64,000 nucleotides of DNA from Oceaniferula flava (GTDB lineage Bacteria > Verrucomicrobiota > Verrucomicrobiia > Verrucomicrobiales > Akkermansiaceae), in NCBI RefSeq assembly GCF_016811075.1, contig NZ_JAFBGL010000001.1, positions 248,001 through 312,000 of the forward strand, given 5' to 3'. Shown in pieces: positions 1-9,876 of the stretch. Both the position numbers and the translations under genes were made by a program. Each line of letters starts with the position of its first letter. Within the stretch, counting starts at the first letter, position 1. The notes below the pieces were generated by a model. That model did no database searches. It was given only the letters and a program-made list of their open reading frames with translations, and was not told the origin of the DNA.

Positions 1-582
1 GACGTAGCCCAGCACGTGGGATGCGAGTGAGCCGTAGAGATACTCGCGGCGCGGGCGCACCCGGACGTCCACGCCAGGGAGTTCCAGATTGTGTTCGGCG
101 AAGTAGGCGAACTGATCGTAGGTGAGATCGTTGCGGAAGGTGAAGGGGACGAGACCGGTGTGGGTGATGTAATGCGTATCCAGGGCGCTGGCGCGGTATT
201 TCTTATCCAGCTTGTGCAGCGCAAGTTTGGGTCGAACCCACTCGTTGACGATCCATGAGGTCTTGATCTTGCGGAAGTCCTTCACGGCATCTTTGCCCTC
301 GGTCTCGATCAGGTGACGTTTGTAATCGGCGCGAATTTCATCGAGGTTGAACACCACTTCATAGTTGCGTTTGTTCTCGGCGAGAATGACGCCATTGCGA
401 TCGGTAATATCACCGCGGATACCGGGCTCGCGTATGGTCACGGTGTAGTTCGAGGGCACCTGCTTGAGGAACTTCGAGCGATCTTCAATCTGATAATGGT
501 ATAACCGCGACAACAACGACCCAAACCCAACAAGGATGAGGGCAGTTAGAAGATAGAGTCTGAGGCGGTAGCGTGGTTCCAT
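1..582 (-). CDS. mrdA: Penicillin-binding protein 2 (partial, N-terminal 194 residues)
   Basis: Elongation-specific peptidoglycan DD-transpeptidase of the rod complex, anchored in the inner membrane. The frame is open from ATG at 582 to the window edge, so only the N-terminus is present. It shows a short basic start, one membrane segment at about residues 6-25, then the class B PBP motif RGDITDRNGVILAENK near residue 54, which is typical of PBP2/FtsI pedestal domains. The catalytic domain lies outside the window. It is last in mreB-mreC-mreD-mrdA, 27 nt after mreD, which favours PBP2 over FtsI; a separate FtsI is encoded at 18147. Confidence 0.9.
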   Translation of the reverse strand, partial: MEPRYRLRLYLLTALILVGFGSLLSRLYHYQIEDRSKFLKQVPSNYTVTIREPGIRGDITDRNGVILAENKRNYEVVFNLDEIRADYKRHLIETEGKDAVKDFRKIKTSWIVNEWVRPKLALHKLDKKYRASALDTHYITHTGLVPFTFRNDLTYDQFAYFAEHNLELPGVDVRVRPRREYLYGSLASHVLGYV

Positions 583-609
583 TGGATGAAGATGATACGT
601 GATCGGTGG

Positions 610-1230
610 TTAGTCAATATAGCGTGGGCCTCGTTTGAGGCCATCGTAGCGGATGGTGTGGCGACTGATGGCAGCGAGTTGGAAAATCAGCCAGAAGACC
701 ACCGGGGAGAAAAGCATGGTCAGGGCGCTGGTTAGATAGATCCGGTAGAAGGCTGTCATGGGGAAAACAAAGTCGCCACGCACGAAGTTGATGAGAAGAT
801 ACTCGGAAAACAGATAAAGGAAAATGGCGATGCCGGAGAGCAGCGAGGACAGGTGCCACTTGCCCTTGCGGAACAGTGGCTGGATGCCCTGCATCAGCAG
901 GCCCATCATGGCGTAGAGGATGATGCTGTAGCCAAAGTGCAGGGATTCGATCTGCTCCTTGTAGATGGCGGGGTCTCCACCCTGCGGGCCGAGTGTGTGC
1001 TGGGCGTCCCAAAGGAAGCCGCAGAGGTAGGCAAGCAGTAACATGGTGGCAAAGTCCACAGTCACCGCGGCGCAGAGAAACACCAAGGGGAGAATCAAGA
1101 CTCTGGCACCGTGCAGGCCACCAATGGCCGGCAAGAACTGCTGCAGCATACAAGCGGCAAGAGTCAGGAGGATGATGCTGATGGTGTACTTGATCACGGT
1201 TTCGTTCAGGCTAGCGGGCTGACTCCTCAT
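610..1230 (-). CDS. mreD: Rod shape-determining protein MreD
   Basis: Integral membrane component of the elongasome that works with MreC and RodA/PBP2. The 206-residue product has about five hydrophobic segments and little soluble sequence. MreD is poorly conserved, so the call rests on size, topology and position between mreC and the PBP2 gene. Its start at 1230 overlaps the end of mreC by 20 nt, suggesting translational coupling. Confidence 0.8.
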   Translation of the reverse strand: MRSQPASLNETVIKYTISIILLTLAACMLQQFLPAIGGLHGARVLILPLVFLCAAVTVDFATMLLLAYLCGFLWDAQHTLGPQGGDPAIYKEQIESLHFGYSIILYAMMGLLMQGIQPLFRKGKWHLSSLLSGIAIFLYLFSEYLLINFVRGDFVFPMTAFYRIYLTSALTMLFSPVVFWLIFQLAAISRHTIRYDGLKRGPRYID

Positions 1231-2032
1231 GGGAGTCCTGGGTTTTTACAAACACGGTATGTAGTGTTGCAAAGTCCACCGCTGGCTTGACGAGAGCTTC
1301 TCCATACAAAGGTCCGGATTCAAATGACTGGACTGTACCGAGAAGAATGTCAGGCGGAAAGAGGCCGCCGCGGCCGGTGGTAAAAACCAGCATGCCGTCG
1401 GAGATTTTGGCGTCTTTCGACAGAAAGCTGAGCCGGAGCAAGGGTGCTTGTCCGGTCTCACCTCTCTGCCCACTCAGGATGCCAAGTTCAGGGGTGCCGT
1501 CCACTTTGGCGGACACCTTGCACTTTTCATCAGTGAGTAGGATTACGGTGGAAGTATCTTCAGAGGGGGCGTCGACCTTGCCCACCAGTCCCTCCGGGGA
1601 GAGAACCGGCAGCTGCACGCCGACACCTTGTTTCTCGCCACGGTTGATCGTGACGGTGTGCCACCAGGTGGAAGGCTGGCGGCGAATGATTTTGGCTGCG
1701 AGGACGTGGAAGGGGGCCTCCTGCTTGAACTTGAGCGCCTGGCTCAGGCGGGCATTTTCCAGCTCCAGCTTTCTGAGGTGGGCGACCTCCATGCGCTTTT
1801 TATCCAGCTCCTCCTTGGCCAAGTGGTATTTGGCTTTCCATTCCTCCGAATGTTCCGCTTCTTTGATGAACTCGGAGGCGGTGGTTTCGAGCGAGGAGCC
1901 CCCCTTGAGGAAGGGGCTGATGGCGCTGTAGTAGGTCTTCTGGATGCTGCGGACTGATTGCTCGCTGCGCGTGAGTGCCCAAATGGCACCCGCGATAAAT
2001 AGCAGGAGAGCAATCAGATTCTGCGGCTTCAT
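1211..2032 (-). CDS. mreC: Rod shape-determining protein MreC
   Basis: Periplasmic scaffold that joins MreB to PBP2. The 273-residue protein has one N-terminal membrane helix (about residues 4-20), a charged coiled coil (about 57-105) and a beta-rich C-terminal domain with the glycine-rich segments usual for MreC, for example GEKQGVGVQLPVLSPEGLVG near residues 132-151. Length matches the family. It starts 18 nt after the mreB stop and overlaps mreD, so the operon is tightly packed. Confidence 0.9.
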   Translation of the reverse strand: MKPQNLIALLLFIAGAIWALTRSEQSVRSIQKTYYSAISPFLKGGSSLETTASEFIKEAEHSEEWKAKYHLAKEELDKKRMEVAHLRKLELENARLSQALKFKQEAPFHVLAAKIIRRQPSTWWHTVTINRGEKQGVGVQLPVLSPEGLVGKVDAPSEDTSTVILLTDEKCKVSAKVDGTPELGILSGQRGETGQAPLLRLSFLSKDAKISDGMLVFTTGRGGLFPPDILLGTVQSFESGPLYGEALVKPAVDFATLHTVFVKTQDSHEESAR

Positions 2033-2050
2033 AGTAGCACCAAGAAGTGA

Positions 2051-3127
<1,077 letters not shown>

Positions 3128-3255
3128 TCAAATAGATGAGAGTAGTGCCGAGTCGGCGCTGTGAGGCTTTGCATGAGTGGCTGGCGCGCGGTAGAGGCGT
3201 GGCCAAGAGTGCCAGCGACAGGTGCCGCCCAGAAGGTTTCCCTAAAAGGTGCGTG

Positions 3256-3284
3256 ACTATTCAGTCTTAGCCCTTTGAGGTCAA
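3256..3284 (-). promoter_or_regulatory. Predicted sigma70-type promoter for the mre operon
   Basis: On the minus strand TTGACC (3284-3279) is followed after exactly 17 nt by AATAGT (3261-3256). The -35 is identical to that of the proposed mraZ promoter at 15985. It would give a leader of about 165 nt before mreB. Predicted by eye only. Confidence 0.4.
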
Positions 3285-3332
3285 GCGGTAAGACGGGGAA
3301 ATGCTTGAAAGATCGGGCTTTTCCGAGTCATG

Positions 3333-3348
3333 CCCGCTGCGCAGCGGG
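3333..3348. repeat. Perfect 16-bp GC-rich palindrome
   Basis: CCCGCTGCGCAGCGGG is its own reverse complement and lies 7 nt beyond the stop codon of the minus-strand gene at 3356-3856. It has no following T-run on that strand, so it may be a mRNA 3' stabiliser or a weak terminator rather than a classical intrinsic terminator. The rest of 3086-3355 shows only the mre leader and promoter. Confidence 0.5.
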
Positions 3349-3355
3349 GCGTTCA

Positions 3356-3856
3356 TTAAGCGAGCTTCAAGCGATCGTCTTCAGCGAGCGTTTTGCTGAG
3401 CTCTTCCCAGCCGTCCGGTGTCTGGATGTTGAAGGTGTACAGGTAGAGTGCCACCAAGGCGGGATCGTATTTCTCCAGCAGGGCATCGACAGCGGTTTTA
3501 AGCTTATCGGCATCCAGGGTCTCCGGCAGTTCTCCCTCGACCTGGCCGTTGCCGTCGTGGGGGATTTCTAGGCCGTCGCAGAAGGTGGCGAGCATTTCTT
3601 CCTGCCCCTTCATGAAGTAGACCTGGAGTAGATGCTCACCGATCATGTCGCTGGACTTCAGCATCAGGGTTTTGTGCATCCATGCGATTTGCTCGGTGGC
3701 GGGTTTCTTTTGCAGGAAAGCGAGGCGGAGCTTGCGGTTGGTGGCGAGGCTGCCCAAGGCGGTTTTGTAGAGGTTGCGATCCGTCTCGCGCATCCACATG
3801 AACATGTCGTTGACGATGGCGGGTTTGACGGCGGTGAAAAGTTCGTATGCGTGCAT
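3356..3856 (-). CDS. Conserved hypothetical protein, 166 aa, helical and soluble
   Basis: No family recognised. The product is predominantly alpha-helical by sequence character, with no signal peptide or membrane segment, suggesting a cytoplasmic protein. It is rich in Leu, Lys and Asp/Glu. It lies 54 nt after tyrS on the same strand, so co-transcription with tyrS is possible. Coding is supported by its clean frame, ATG start and codon usage like its neighbours. No function is proposed. Confidence 0.75.
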   Translation of the reverse strand: MHAYELFTAVKPAIVNDMFMWMRETDRNLYKTALGSLATNRKLRLAFLQKKPATEQIAWMHKTLMLKSSDMIGEHLLQVYFMKGQEEMLATFCDGLEIPHDGNGQVEGELPETLDADKLKTAVDALLEKYDPALVALYLYTFNIQTPDGWEELSKTLAEDDRLKLA

Positions 3857-3910
3857 AGTAATGGTTGGAAATTGGGATTGGAAAGGAAGAGGGCCTCCGG
3901 GGAGGTGAGG

Positions 3911-5125
3911 TTAGATAAATTTGACGGAATGTTTTTTACTGAGGCGGAGAATATCATCGGCCTTCAGGCTGACAGCAGCCATGGGATCGGTCAGCTTGTC
4001 TCCATTGAGTTGAACGGCACCGGTGGTGATGAATTGTTTACGCAATTCGCCGTTGGACTTTTTCAGGCCGAAGGTGTCCTGGAAAATGGTCGATGCCAGG
4101 GTGATGACGTTGATCTCGGCAGGGAGTTCACTGAGCTTGACCTCGGTGGCACCCGCTCCGGTGTCGCGCTGGGAAAAGCGGGCTTCCCAAGTGGCACGAG
4201 CGTCCTTGGCGGCCTCCTCGCTGTGGTATCGAGCGGTGAGGCTGGCGGCAAGTTGTTTTTTCGCTTCCATCGGGTGCAGCGAGCTATCGCGCGCATCGCC
4301 CAACAATAAGGTGTAGTAACGATCCATCAGGTCGTCTGAGATACTCATGAGCTTACCAAACATTTCGACAGGCTCTTCGCTAACGCCGACGTAGTTGTGT
4401 GAGGATTTGGACATCTTTTTGACTCCGTCGAGGCCCTCGAGCAGAGGCATGAGTATGACCACCTGCTGGTCCATGTTCTCCTCTTTCTGAAGATCGCGAC
4501 CGACGAGGATGTTGAACAGCTGGTCGGTGCCGCCGATTTCGACATCTGCCTTTACCACCACGGAGTCCCAGCCTTGGAGGATGGGGTATTGAGTTTCGTG
4601 CAGGCGGACTTCCTTGCCTTCCGCGATTCGGCTTTTGAAGTCCTCGCGCTGGAGCATCTGCTGCATGGTGACCCGGGCATTGAGCTTGAGCACGGTGTCG
4701 TAGGTCATCTTATTGAACCAGTCGCCATTGTAAACGATCTCGGTTTTTTCCGGATCGAGGATCTTGAATGCCTGGGTGGTGTAGGTTTCCGCGTTCACCA
4801 GGACCTCGTCGCGAGTGATCGGCGGACGGGCGGTGGAGCGGCCCGTGGGGTCTCCCACGGTGGCGGTGAAATCGCCGATGATGAGCACGGCGGTGTGGCC
4901 CAGTTCTTGAAATTGGCGCAGTTTCTCAATTGCCACGGTGTGGCCGAGGTGAATGTCCGGGGCAGTGGGGTCGACACCGAGTTTGATTCTCAGTGGGCGG
5001 CCCAGTTCCAGTTTTTCCTTCAGCTCTTTCTCGCTGAGGACTTTGGCGGTTCCGGCGGTCAGGATGTTCAGGGCATCATCGACAGTATGGCTCATGGCGC
5101 GCGGAGAGTGGATGGAAGCAGCCAT
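3911..5125 (-). CDS. tyrS: Tyrosine--tRNA ligase
   Basis: Class I aminoacyl-tRNA synthetase that charges tRNA-Tyr. The 404 residues carry the HIGH-type motif HLGH (59-62), the KMSKS loop (237-241), the tyrosine pocket region EIGGTDQLFNILVGRD (about 196-211) and a C-terminal S4 RNA-binding domain (about 340-404). Length fits the TyrZ-like bacterial subfamily. An in-frame ATG at 5095 (MSHTVDD) is an alternative start that would remove ten residues. Confidence 0.96.
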   Translation of the reverse strand: MAASIHSPRAMSHTVDDALNILTAGTAKVLSEKELKEKLELGRPLRIKLGVDPTAPDIHLGHTVAIEKLRQFQELGHTAVLIIGDFTATVGDPTGRSTARPPITRDEVLVNAETYTTQAFKILDPEKTEIVYNGDWFNKMTYDTVLKLNARVTMQQMLQREDFKSRIAEGKEVRLHETQYPILQGWDSVVVKADVEIGGTDQLFNILVGRDLQKEENMDQQVVILMPLLEGLDGVKKMSKSSHNYVGVSEEPVEMFGKLMSISDDLMDRYYTLLLGDARDSSLHPMEAKKQLAASLTARYHSEEAAKDARATWEARFSQRDTGAGATEVKLSELPAEINVITLASTIFQDTFGLKKSNGELRKQFITTGAVQLNGDKLTDPMAAVSLKADDILRLSKKHSVKFI

Positions 5126-5186
5126 TGTGTCGAGTCGGAAGATTGGGGCTTTACTAGAATTAATCGGGAGGATTAGCTTGGCGAAG

Positions 5187-5795
5187 ATGAATGATGGAAA
5201 TTCCCCCTATGAAGTCTCCCAGAGCGGCATGACTCCACCGCCGGCTCCCGAAGCCATGGCGGTCAATCCGACGCCTGTTCCCAAGGTCTTTGGCGTCATT
5301 CACATCGTCTACGCCTGTTTGGGTGGGATCGGGGCCCTAGTTGCCGTGGGCAGCGTGGTGATGATCAAAACGCTGATGGCGAAAGTCGGTGGGGAAACCG
5401 AGGAGGTGGATGTCTTTCTCGAGGCCTACCAGCAGATGGAGGTTTATACCTACATTGATGCCGGCTTGAAGCTGGTTCTGGCGCTGTTGTTGCTGGTGGC
5501 CGGTATCGGCTTGTTGAAGAAGCGACTGTGGGCGCAGAAGTTATCGGTGACCTGGGCGGTGCTGCGGATTGTCTCGGCGATTGTGATGACGATTGTCATG
5601 ATGGGGCCGAGTCGCGAGTTTCAGGAGAAAATGGGTCAGGTGACCGAGAATCAGCCGGGGGCGATTGATCAATCGCAGCTTCAGGGCACCATGCAAGGTG
5701 TCAGTAGCGTGGTGGGAATTATTTTCCTCTGTATCTATCCGATTTTAACCTTGGTCTTTCTGAGCCGGAAATCGGTCAAAGATGTCTTGAGATAG
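5187..5795 (+). CDS. Small multi-pass membrane protein, 202 aa, unknown function
   Basis: After a Pro-rich N-terminus of about 35 residues there are four hydrophobic segments (near residues 36-58, 90-112, 118-138 and 172-194) and a basic C-terminal tail. The pattern resembles generic DUF-type four-helix membrane proteins but no specific family is recognised. ATG 5187 is chosen because sequence upstream of it in the same frame lies inside the tyrS 5' region. It is divergent from tyrS with a 61-nt gap, so the two promoters must overlap. Confidence 0.75.
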   Translation: MNDGNSPYEVSQSGMTPPPAPEAMAVNPTPVPKVFGVIHIVYACLGGIGALVAVGSVVMIKTLMAKVGGETEEVDVFLEAYQQMEVYTYIDAGLKLVLALLLLVAGIGLLKKRLWAQKLSVTWAVLRIVSAIVMTIVMMGPSREFQEKMGQVTENQPGAIDQSQLQGTMQGVSSVVGIIFLCIYPILTLVFLSRKSVKDVLR

Positions 5796-5959
5796 CTTGT
5801 TTTCGAAGCATTTGAGACCATCTTAAGTGAAGTCTCGGAGGTGGTGGGTGAGAATATTTTGGCATCTCATTCATTTTTCGCTTTGCAAGATCGGGCGATT
5901 GCATTATTTCGCTGCCGCGCCTTTTTCAGTTGGGCTTTCCACTGAAGGCACAGAATGAT

Positions 5960-6035
5960 GGTGACTGTAGCTCAGTGGTAGAGCCCCGGATTGTGATTCC
6001 GGTTGTCGCGGGTTCGATCCCCGTCAGTCACCCCA
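5960..6035 (+). tRNA. tRNA-His(GTG)
   Basis: Complete cloverleaf. The acceptor stem runs from G5961 to C6031 and is extended by the G5960-C6032 pair, the G-1 identity element of bacterial tRNA-His. The D arm is GCTC...GAGC, the anticodon arm CCGGA-TTGTGAT-TCCGG with anticodon GTG, and the T arm GCGGG-TTCGATC-CCCGT. CCA is encoded at 6033-6035, unlike the tRNA-Ala gene in this window. Confidence 0.97.
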
Positions 6036-6179
6036 TTTTTCTCCTCTGTGTCATTTGAACCGCTTAGCGCGAAAAAAACAGATAACTGCCGCAGTTACTG
6101 CTTTGCACCCAGAGGTTTTTACTTCTAAGTTAGAGCGTTGCGGGTGCTTAGCTATCCGAATCAAATTAATCGTCTGCCT

Positions 6180-6872
6180 ATGTTGTCGCTGGAAGAAGTC
6201 ATTGGATATAAGTTTAGGAACTCCCTGTTATTGGCAGAAGCTCTAACTCATCCGAGCATGGCATATGAGACGCAGAAGCCTCATTTTGACAATCAACGAT
6301 TGGAGTTCCTAGGTGATGCTGTGATTCAGCTAGTTCTCACGGAGAAACTTTATCAGCTTTTCCCAGGCTTCTCCGAAGGCCGTCTTACCAAGCTGCGTGC
6401 GCGACTGGTCTCACGTGAGGCCTTGCACTGCTTTGCCAATGAAATGAACCTCGGTTCTTATATCATGATGGGCAAAGGTGAGGAATCGACAGGAGGTAGA
6501 AGTCGCGCGTCGACTCTAGCAGATGCTTTTGAGTCGGTGTTAGGTGCGGTGTATCTGGATGGCGGCTTGGAAAATGCTCGAGCGACCTTGGATAGAATCT
6601 GCAGTGATGCGGTCAAATTAGTGGCTGAATCTCCTGAGGAAAAAAACCCCAAGGGGCAATTGCAAGAGGTGCTGCAGGCGATTTCTCCCGAAGGCCCGCA
6701 GTATCAGGTTATCCGCGAAGAGGGGCCTGATCATCAAAAATCATTTACCGTCGAGGTGCATTGGAAGCAAATGCCGATGGGCGAAGGGATAGGCAATTCC
6801 AAAAAGAATGCAGAGATCAATGCGGCGCGGAATGCGCTTAAGAAAGAGCTCTGGAAGGAATTATCGAAATGA
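6180..6872 (+). CDS. rnc: Ribonuclease III
   Basis: Double-strand-specific endoribonuclease for rRNA and mRNA processing. The signature NQRLEFLGDAV and a second acidic cluster (TLADAFESVLGAVYLDGG) give the catalytic Glu/Asp residues; a double-stranded RNA-binding domain occupies the last 75 residues (GNSKKNAEINAARNAL). The ATG at 6180 (MLSLEEV) gives the usual N-terminus and 230 residues; earlier TTG 6138 and GTG 6144 are possible but unlikely. The stop overlaps the ROK kinase start as ATGA. Confidence 0.95.
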   Translation: MLSLEEVIGYKFRNSLLLAEALTHPSMAYETQKPHFDNQRLEFLGDAVIQLVLTEKLYQLFPGFSEGRLTKLRARLVSREALHCFANEMNLGSYIMMGKGEESTGGRSRASTLADAFESVLGAVYLDGGLENARATLDRICSDAVKLVAESPEEKNPKGQLQEVLQAISPEGPQYQVIREEGPDHQKSFTVEVHWKQMPMGEGIGNSKKNAEINAARNALKKELWKELSK

Positions 6873-7750
6873 GCAATCGCTTGTTAGGAGCTGTGGAAGC
6901 CGGTGGCACCAAGATGGCGTGTGCCGTGGCTCGCGAGCCTGACAAGATTCTTGAGGAAACGCGTTTCCCTACCTCGGAACCCGAGGGAACCTTTGCGCAA
7001 GTGGATGCATTTTTCACCCAAGCGGAGGCGAAACACGGAAGAGTGGACGCGCTGGGATACGGAACTTTCGGTCCGGCAGGTGTGAATCCTGCAGAGTCTA
7101 CATATGGTCAAATCCTGAAAACGCCCAAGGACGGGTGGGAGGGGGTAGATGTGTTGGGCTTTCTCCGTGAAAAATTTCCAAAGACCAAGCTGGCTTTCGA
7201 TACTGACGTTAATGCTGCGGCGCTTGGCGAAGGTCGATACGGTGCAGCGCAAGGGTTGCAGGATTTCATCTACATCACCGTGGGCACCGGTATTGGTGGT
7301 GGCGTGGTGATCGATGGTAAGCCATTGCACGCGCAACCGCACGCGGAAATCGGTCATATGCGAGTTCCCTTGTTAGAAGGGGAGCTCGATGATTTTCCCG
7401 GCAGCTGCCAGTTTCACGGTCGATGTCTCGAGGGGTTGGCCAGTGGCACTGCCATCGGAGCTCGTTGGGGTATTCCAGCCACTGAACTGCCCAAAGACCA
7501 TCCGGCTTGGGACCTGGAAGCAGGTTACCTCGCTGCCATGGTGCAGAATTTGGTGGCATGTTTCGCACCGCAAAAAATCATTCTTGGTGGTGGGGTGATG
7601 AATCAGAAGTTTTTGTTAGGAAAAGTCAAAGCTCGCTACCTGGCCGAGATGGCGGGGTATTGGTCGGGCCATGAAGATTTGTTGGTTCTGCCGGAATTGG
7701 GCAATCAGGCTGGCATCACAGGTGCGCTGATCATGGCCTCATCCGCGTAA
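6869..7750 (+). CDS. ROK-family sugar kinase, probable fructokinase
   Basis: ATP-dependent phosphorylation of a hexose, most likely fructose to fructose-6-phosphate. The 293-residue protein has the N-terminal phosphate loop GAVEAGGTK, the ROK segment AFDTDVNAAALGEGRYG, the catalytic region VGTGIGGG and a zinc-binding stretch HAEIGH...GSCQFHGRCLEGLASG. That last motif matches the zinc site and substrate signature of Bacillus YdhR-type fructokinases. It overlaps rnc by 4 nt (ATGA) and comF convergently by 12 nt. Confidence 0.85.
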   Translation: MSNRLLGAVEAGGTKMACAVAREPDKILEETRFPTSEPEGTFAQVDAFFTQAEAKHGRVDALGYGTFGPAGVNPAESTYGQILKTPKDGWEGVDVLGFLREKFPKTKLAFDTDVNAAALGEGRYGAAQGLQDFIYITVGTGIGGGVVIDGKPLHAQPHAEIGHMRVPLLEGELDDFPGSCQFHGRCLEGLASGTAIGARWGIPATELPKDHPAWDLEAGYLAAMVQNLVACFAPQKIILGGGVMNQKFLLGKVKARYLAEMAGYWSGHEDLLVLPELGNQAGITGALIMASSA

Positions 7751-8461
7751 CACGGTCAGCACCGCGACCCGTTCAGCTCCGGCTCGCATCAAGACCTCGG
7801 CACATTCATTGGCGGTGGATCCCGTGGTGAATACGTCATCGAGTAGGATCACCGGTTTGCCCGCGATTTTCTTTCTGCCTCCTGCCCTCACCGCGAAGGC
7901 GTCGTTGAGGTTTTCGAGTCGCTTCTTCCGGCTGAAGCGCGTTTGGGTTTCGGTGTTGCGCCGACGTTTGAGGATTTTCATCCATGGCACATCGATGAGA
8001 GGGGAGAGTTTTTTGCCAATTTCTTCGGCTTGATTGAAGCGGCGTTTTTTCTGGCGCATCCAATGGAGGGGCACTGGCACGATGATGCCGTGTTCAAGAT
8101 AGGGGGTAAAGCGAGTGTCATGGGTTGCTCGCTGCGCCAGCTGGGCTAATTCGGTGGCGAGCTGGATTTGACGCATGTATTTGAAATCATGCACCAGTTG
8201 GCGGGCACCTCCGTCACTGTGCAGAGCCGCGAGAGCAAATTCGAAATGAAGATGAAGTTGGTGGCAGTTCGGGCAGATGAACTCCGAACTGATCGCGCCA
8301 TCGTAGCTCTCACCGCAGCGGGTGCAGAACGGGGCTTCGATGAAATGCATGTCCTCGGCGCAGGTGGAGCATAAGTGGCTACCGTGTGTGAGGGGAATTT
8401 CACACAGGTGGCAGGTAGCTGGATAGAGGAAGTCCAAAAATCTGTCAGCCAGCGGATGCAT
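7739..8461 (-). CDS. ComF family phosphoribosyltransferase-like protein
   Basis: The 240 residues carry an N-terminal zinc finger built from two CxxC pairs (CHLCEI, CSTCAED, CTRCGE, CPNC) and a C-terminal type I PRTase fold with the PRPP-binding motif VILLDDVFTTGSTA. ComF proteins take part in DNA uptake in competent species; elsewhere their substrate is unknown. The 3' end overlaps the ROK kinase by 12 nt in convergent orientation. Confidence 0.88.
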   Translation of the reverse strand: MHPLADRFLDFLYPATCHLCEIPLTHGSHLCSTCAEDMHFIEAPFCTRCGESYDGAISSEFICPNCHQLHLHFEFALAALHSDGGARQLVHDFKYMRQIQLATELAQLAQRATHDTRFTPYLEHGIIVPVPLHWMRQKKRRFNQAEEIGKKLSPLIDVPWMKILKRRRNTETQTRFSRKKRLENLNDAFAVRAGGRKKIAGKPVILLDDVFTTGSTANECAEVLMRAGAERVAVLTVLRG

Positions 8462-8480
8462 TAAACGGACTATGCCGAAA

Positions 8481-9590
8481 TTATCCGACCGGAGCCATGT
8501 TTTTTTCTTCCCGTGTAGAACGTGCTTCGGTGGATATTCTGGTGAAAACGTGCACCAGAATGCCGGTGGCCAGTAGCACGCTCAGCGGGAGGATGCCGGT
8601 TTTTCGATCGGGGCTGATGAATAGGTCGGCCATCGCTGGGTGCCGATCGCTGAGCTCGACAATTGGTTCGAAGGTGCGGTGGATCAGCGTCCATCCAAGA
8701 TGTAGCCCAATGGGTAGCCAGAGTGAGGCGCTGCGATAGCGGGCGTAAGCGAGGATGAGGCCGATACCAAAGAGGGTGAGCCACGGGAGGAAAAAGGTGT
8801 GGAGCTGCAGAAACCGCTGACCAATGAGCCCCAGCATCTGAAATCCGGCGTCCAAATTTCCAGGATGGCTAAGGTGCACCCCATCAAGCGGCGAGAGGAA
8901 GTGGACGGAGGCATAACCGATTGAAACCACGGTGATGGCGGCCGCAGGGCGCATGGAGCGCAGGCAAATCCCCAAGAGGACGCCACGAAACAAGCACTCT
9001 TCAATCAGCGCGACTGGAAGAGCTGTAATTAGGGCCACTTTAACGGCATCCCACCACAGCACGGGCTCTTCTAACACAAACCATCCGGACAGAAGAAGGA
9101 TCCACATCATCATGAGCATCAGTCCACTGGCGAGAAAGACTCCGGTGCCGAGGTGGAGTAGAAAGCGGTCGTTCGCTCTCAGTGGCTGACCACTGACGGG
9201 AGGTAAGCTGCTGGTGGGAAGCCTAAAGGTCCACGGGTTCTGGCCTCTGAAGGTTGGTGGTTTCCCGATCCGCATCCACATGATAAAGGGGCCAGCTAAT
9301 AACAAGGCGCTGATTAAAAGGGATCGATTGAAATAGCGGGGGAATTCCGCATTATCGCACTTTTGGGCAAACCAAAGCAGCAGCGAGTGATGGCTGCGTG
9401 CAGGCACAACCTCGGCAATCATCTTGCCCGCATTGAATAACCAGGGGGAGAGGATCGCAGCCGAGACAGTGGTAAGGATGAGGAAGATGAGAACCTTGGT
9501 GAGGTCACTCTGGAGGAGTCGGTTCACGGCTTGCATTGTCGGCGATGCGCTGCGATCCGTCAATGTCTGGCATGGGCTAAAAATTTTCAT
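8481..9590 (-). CDS. CPBP (CAAX prenyl protease-like) intramembrane metalloprotease
   Basis: A polytopic membrane protein of 369 residues with roughly eight hydrophobic segments. The ABI/CPBP signature EECLFRG (EExxxR motif) is followed later by SVHFLSP and GLHLGWTLIH, which supply the conserved histidines for metal binding. Family members act as membrane proteases or accessory factors with few known substrates. ATG 9536 (MQAVNRLL) is an alternative start that removes an 18-residue polar leader. It is divergent from the gene at 9624. Confidence 0.85.
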   Translation of the reverse strand: MKIFSPCQTLTDRSASPTMQAVNRLLQSDLTKVLIFLILTTVSAAILSPWLFNAGKMIAEVVPARSHHSLLLWFAQKCDNAEFPRYFNRSLLISALLLAGPFIMWMRIGKPPTFRGQNPWTFRLPTSSLPPVSGQPLRANDRFLLHLGTGVFLASGLMLMMMWILLLSGWFVLEEPVLWWDAVKVALITALPVALIEECLFRGVLLGICLRSMRPAAAITVVSIGYASVHFLSPLDGVHLSHPGNLDAGFQMLGLIGQRFLQLHTFFLPWLTLFGIGLILAYARYRSASLWLPIGLHLGWTLIHRTFEPIVELSDRHPAMADLFISPDRKTGILPLSVLLATGILVHVFTRISTEARSTREEKNMAPVG

Positions 9591-9623
9591 TCAAATAGCC
9601 GAGATTCCCGCTATATCACCCGC

Positions 9624-9866
9624 ATGCAGAAGCACCAGTGGAGAGAGGAAGTCGAGGAGGGCACCATGATGTATCGGGCGACCTACCATGCCGGCGTGTG
9701 GAAACTATACTCCCAGCTCAAGGGTGATGAAGAGTGGGATCACCACGATCCAATCGAGGTGGAACTGCTCGAAAAGTTACGCGAGGTGATGTGGAACAAG
9801 TATCAGCGCGGGCGCTGTCCGCACAAGTTGGTGACCAAAATCGATAAGATGTTAGGTAAGGACTAA
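9624..9866 (+). CDS. Small conserved hypothetical protein, 80 aa
   Basis: The small soluble protein starts MQKHQWREEVEEG and contains many Trp, Tyr and charged residues, with no signal peptide. No family is recognised. The ATG at 9624 is preferred over upstream in-frame codons because the upstream part overlaps the start of the CPBP gene and has poor coding character. It lies between divergent and convergent minus-strand genes, so it is probably monocistronic. Confidence 0.6.
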   Translation: MQKHQWREEVEEGTMMYRATYHAGVWKLYSQLKGDEEWDHHDPIEVELLEKLREVMWNKYQRGRCPHKLVTKIDKMLGKD

Positions 9867-9876
9867 GCGTTCTTTT

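Noticed and set aside
3632-4309. Open frame of 225 codons on the plus strand across the tyrS end
   Set aside because: Covers parts of two real minus-strand genes in opposite orientation and has no recognisable motif.
4953-5186. Longer version of the membrane protein gene starting at 4953
   Set aside because: Would overlap the tyrS 5' end by more than 170 nt antisense; coding character and the Pro-rich N-terminus begin at ATG 5187.
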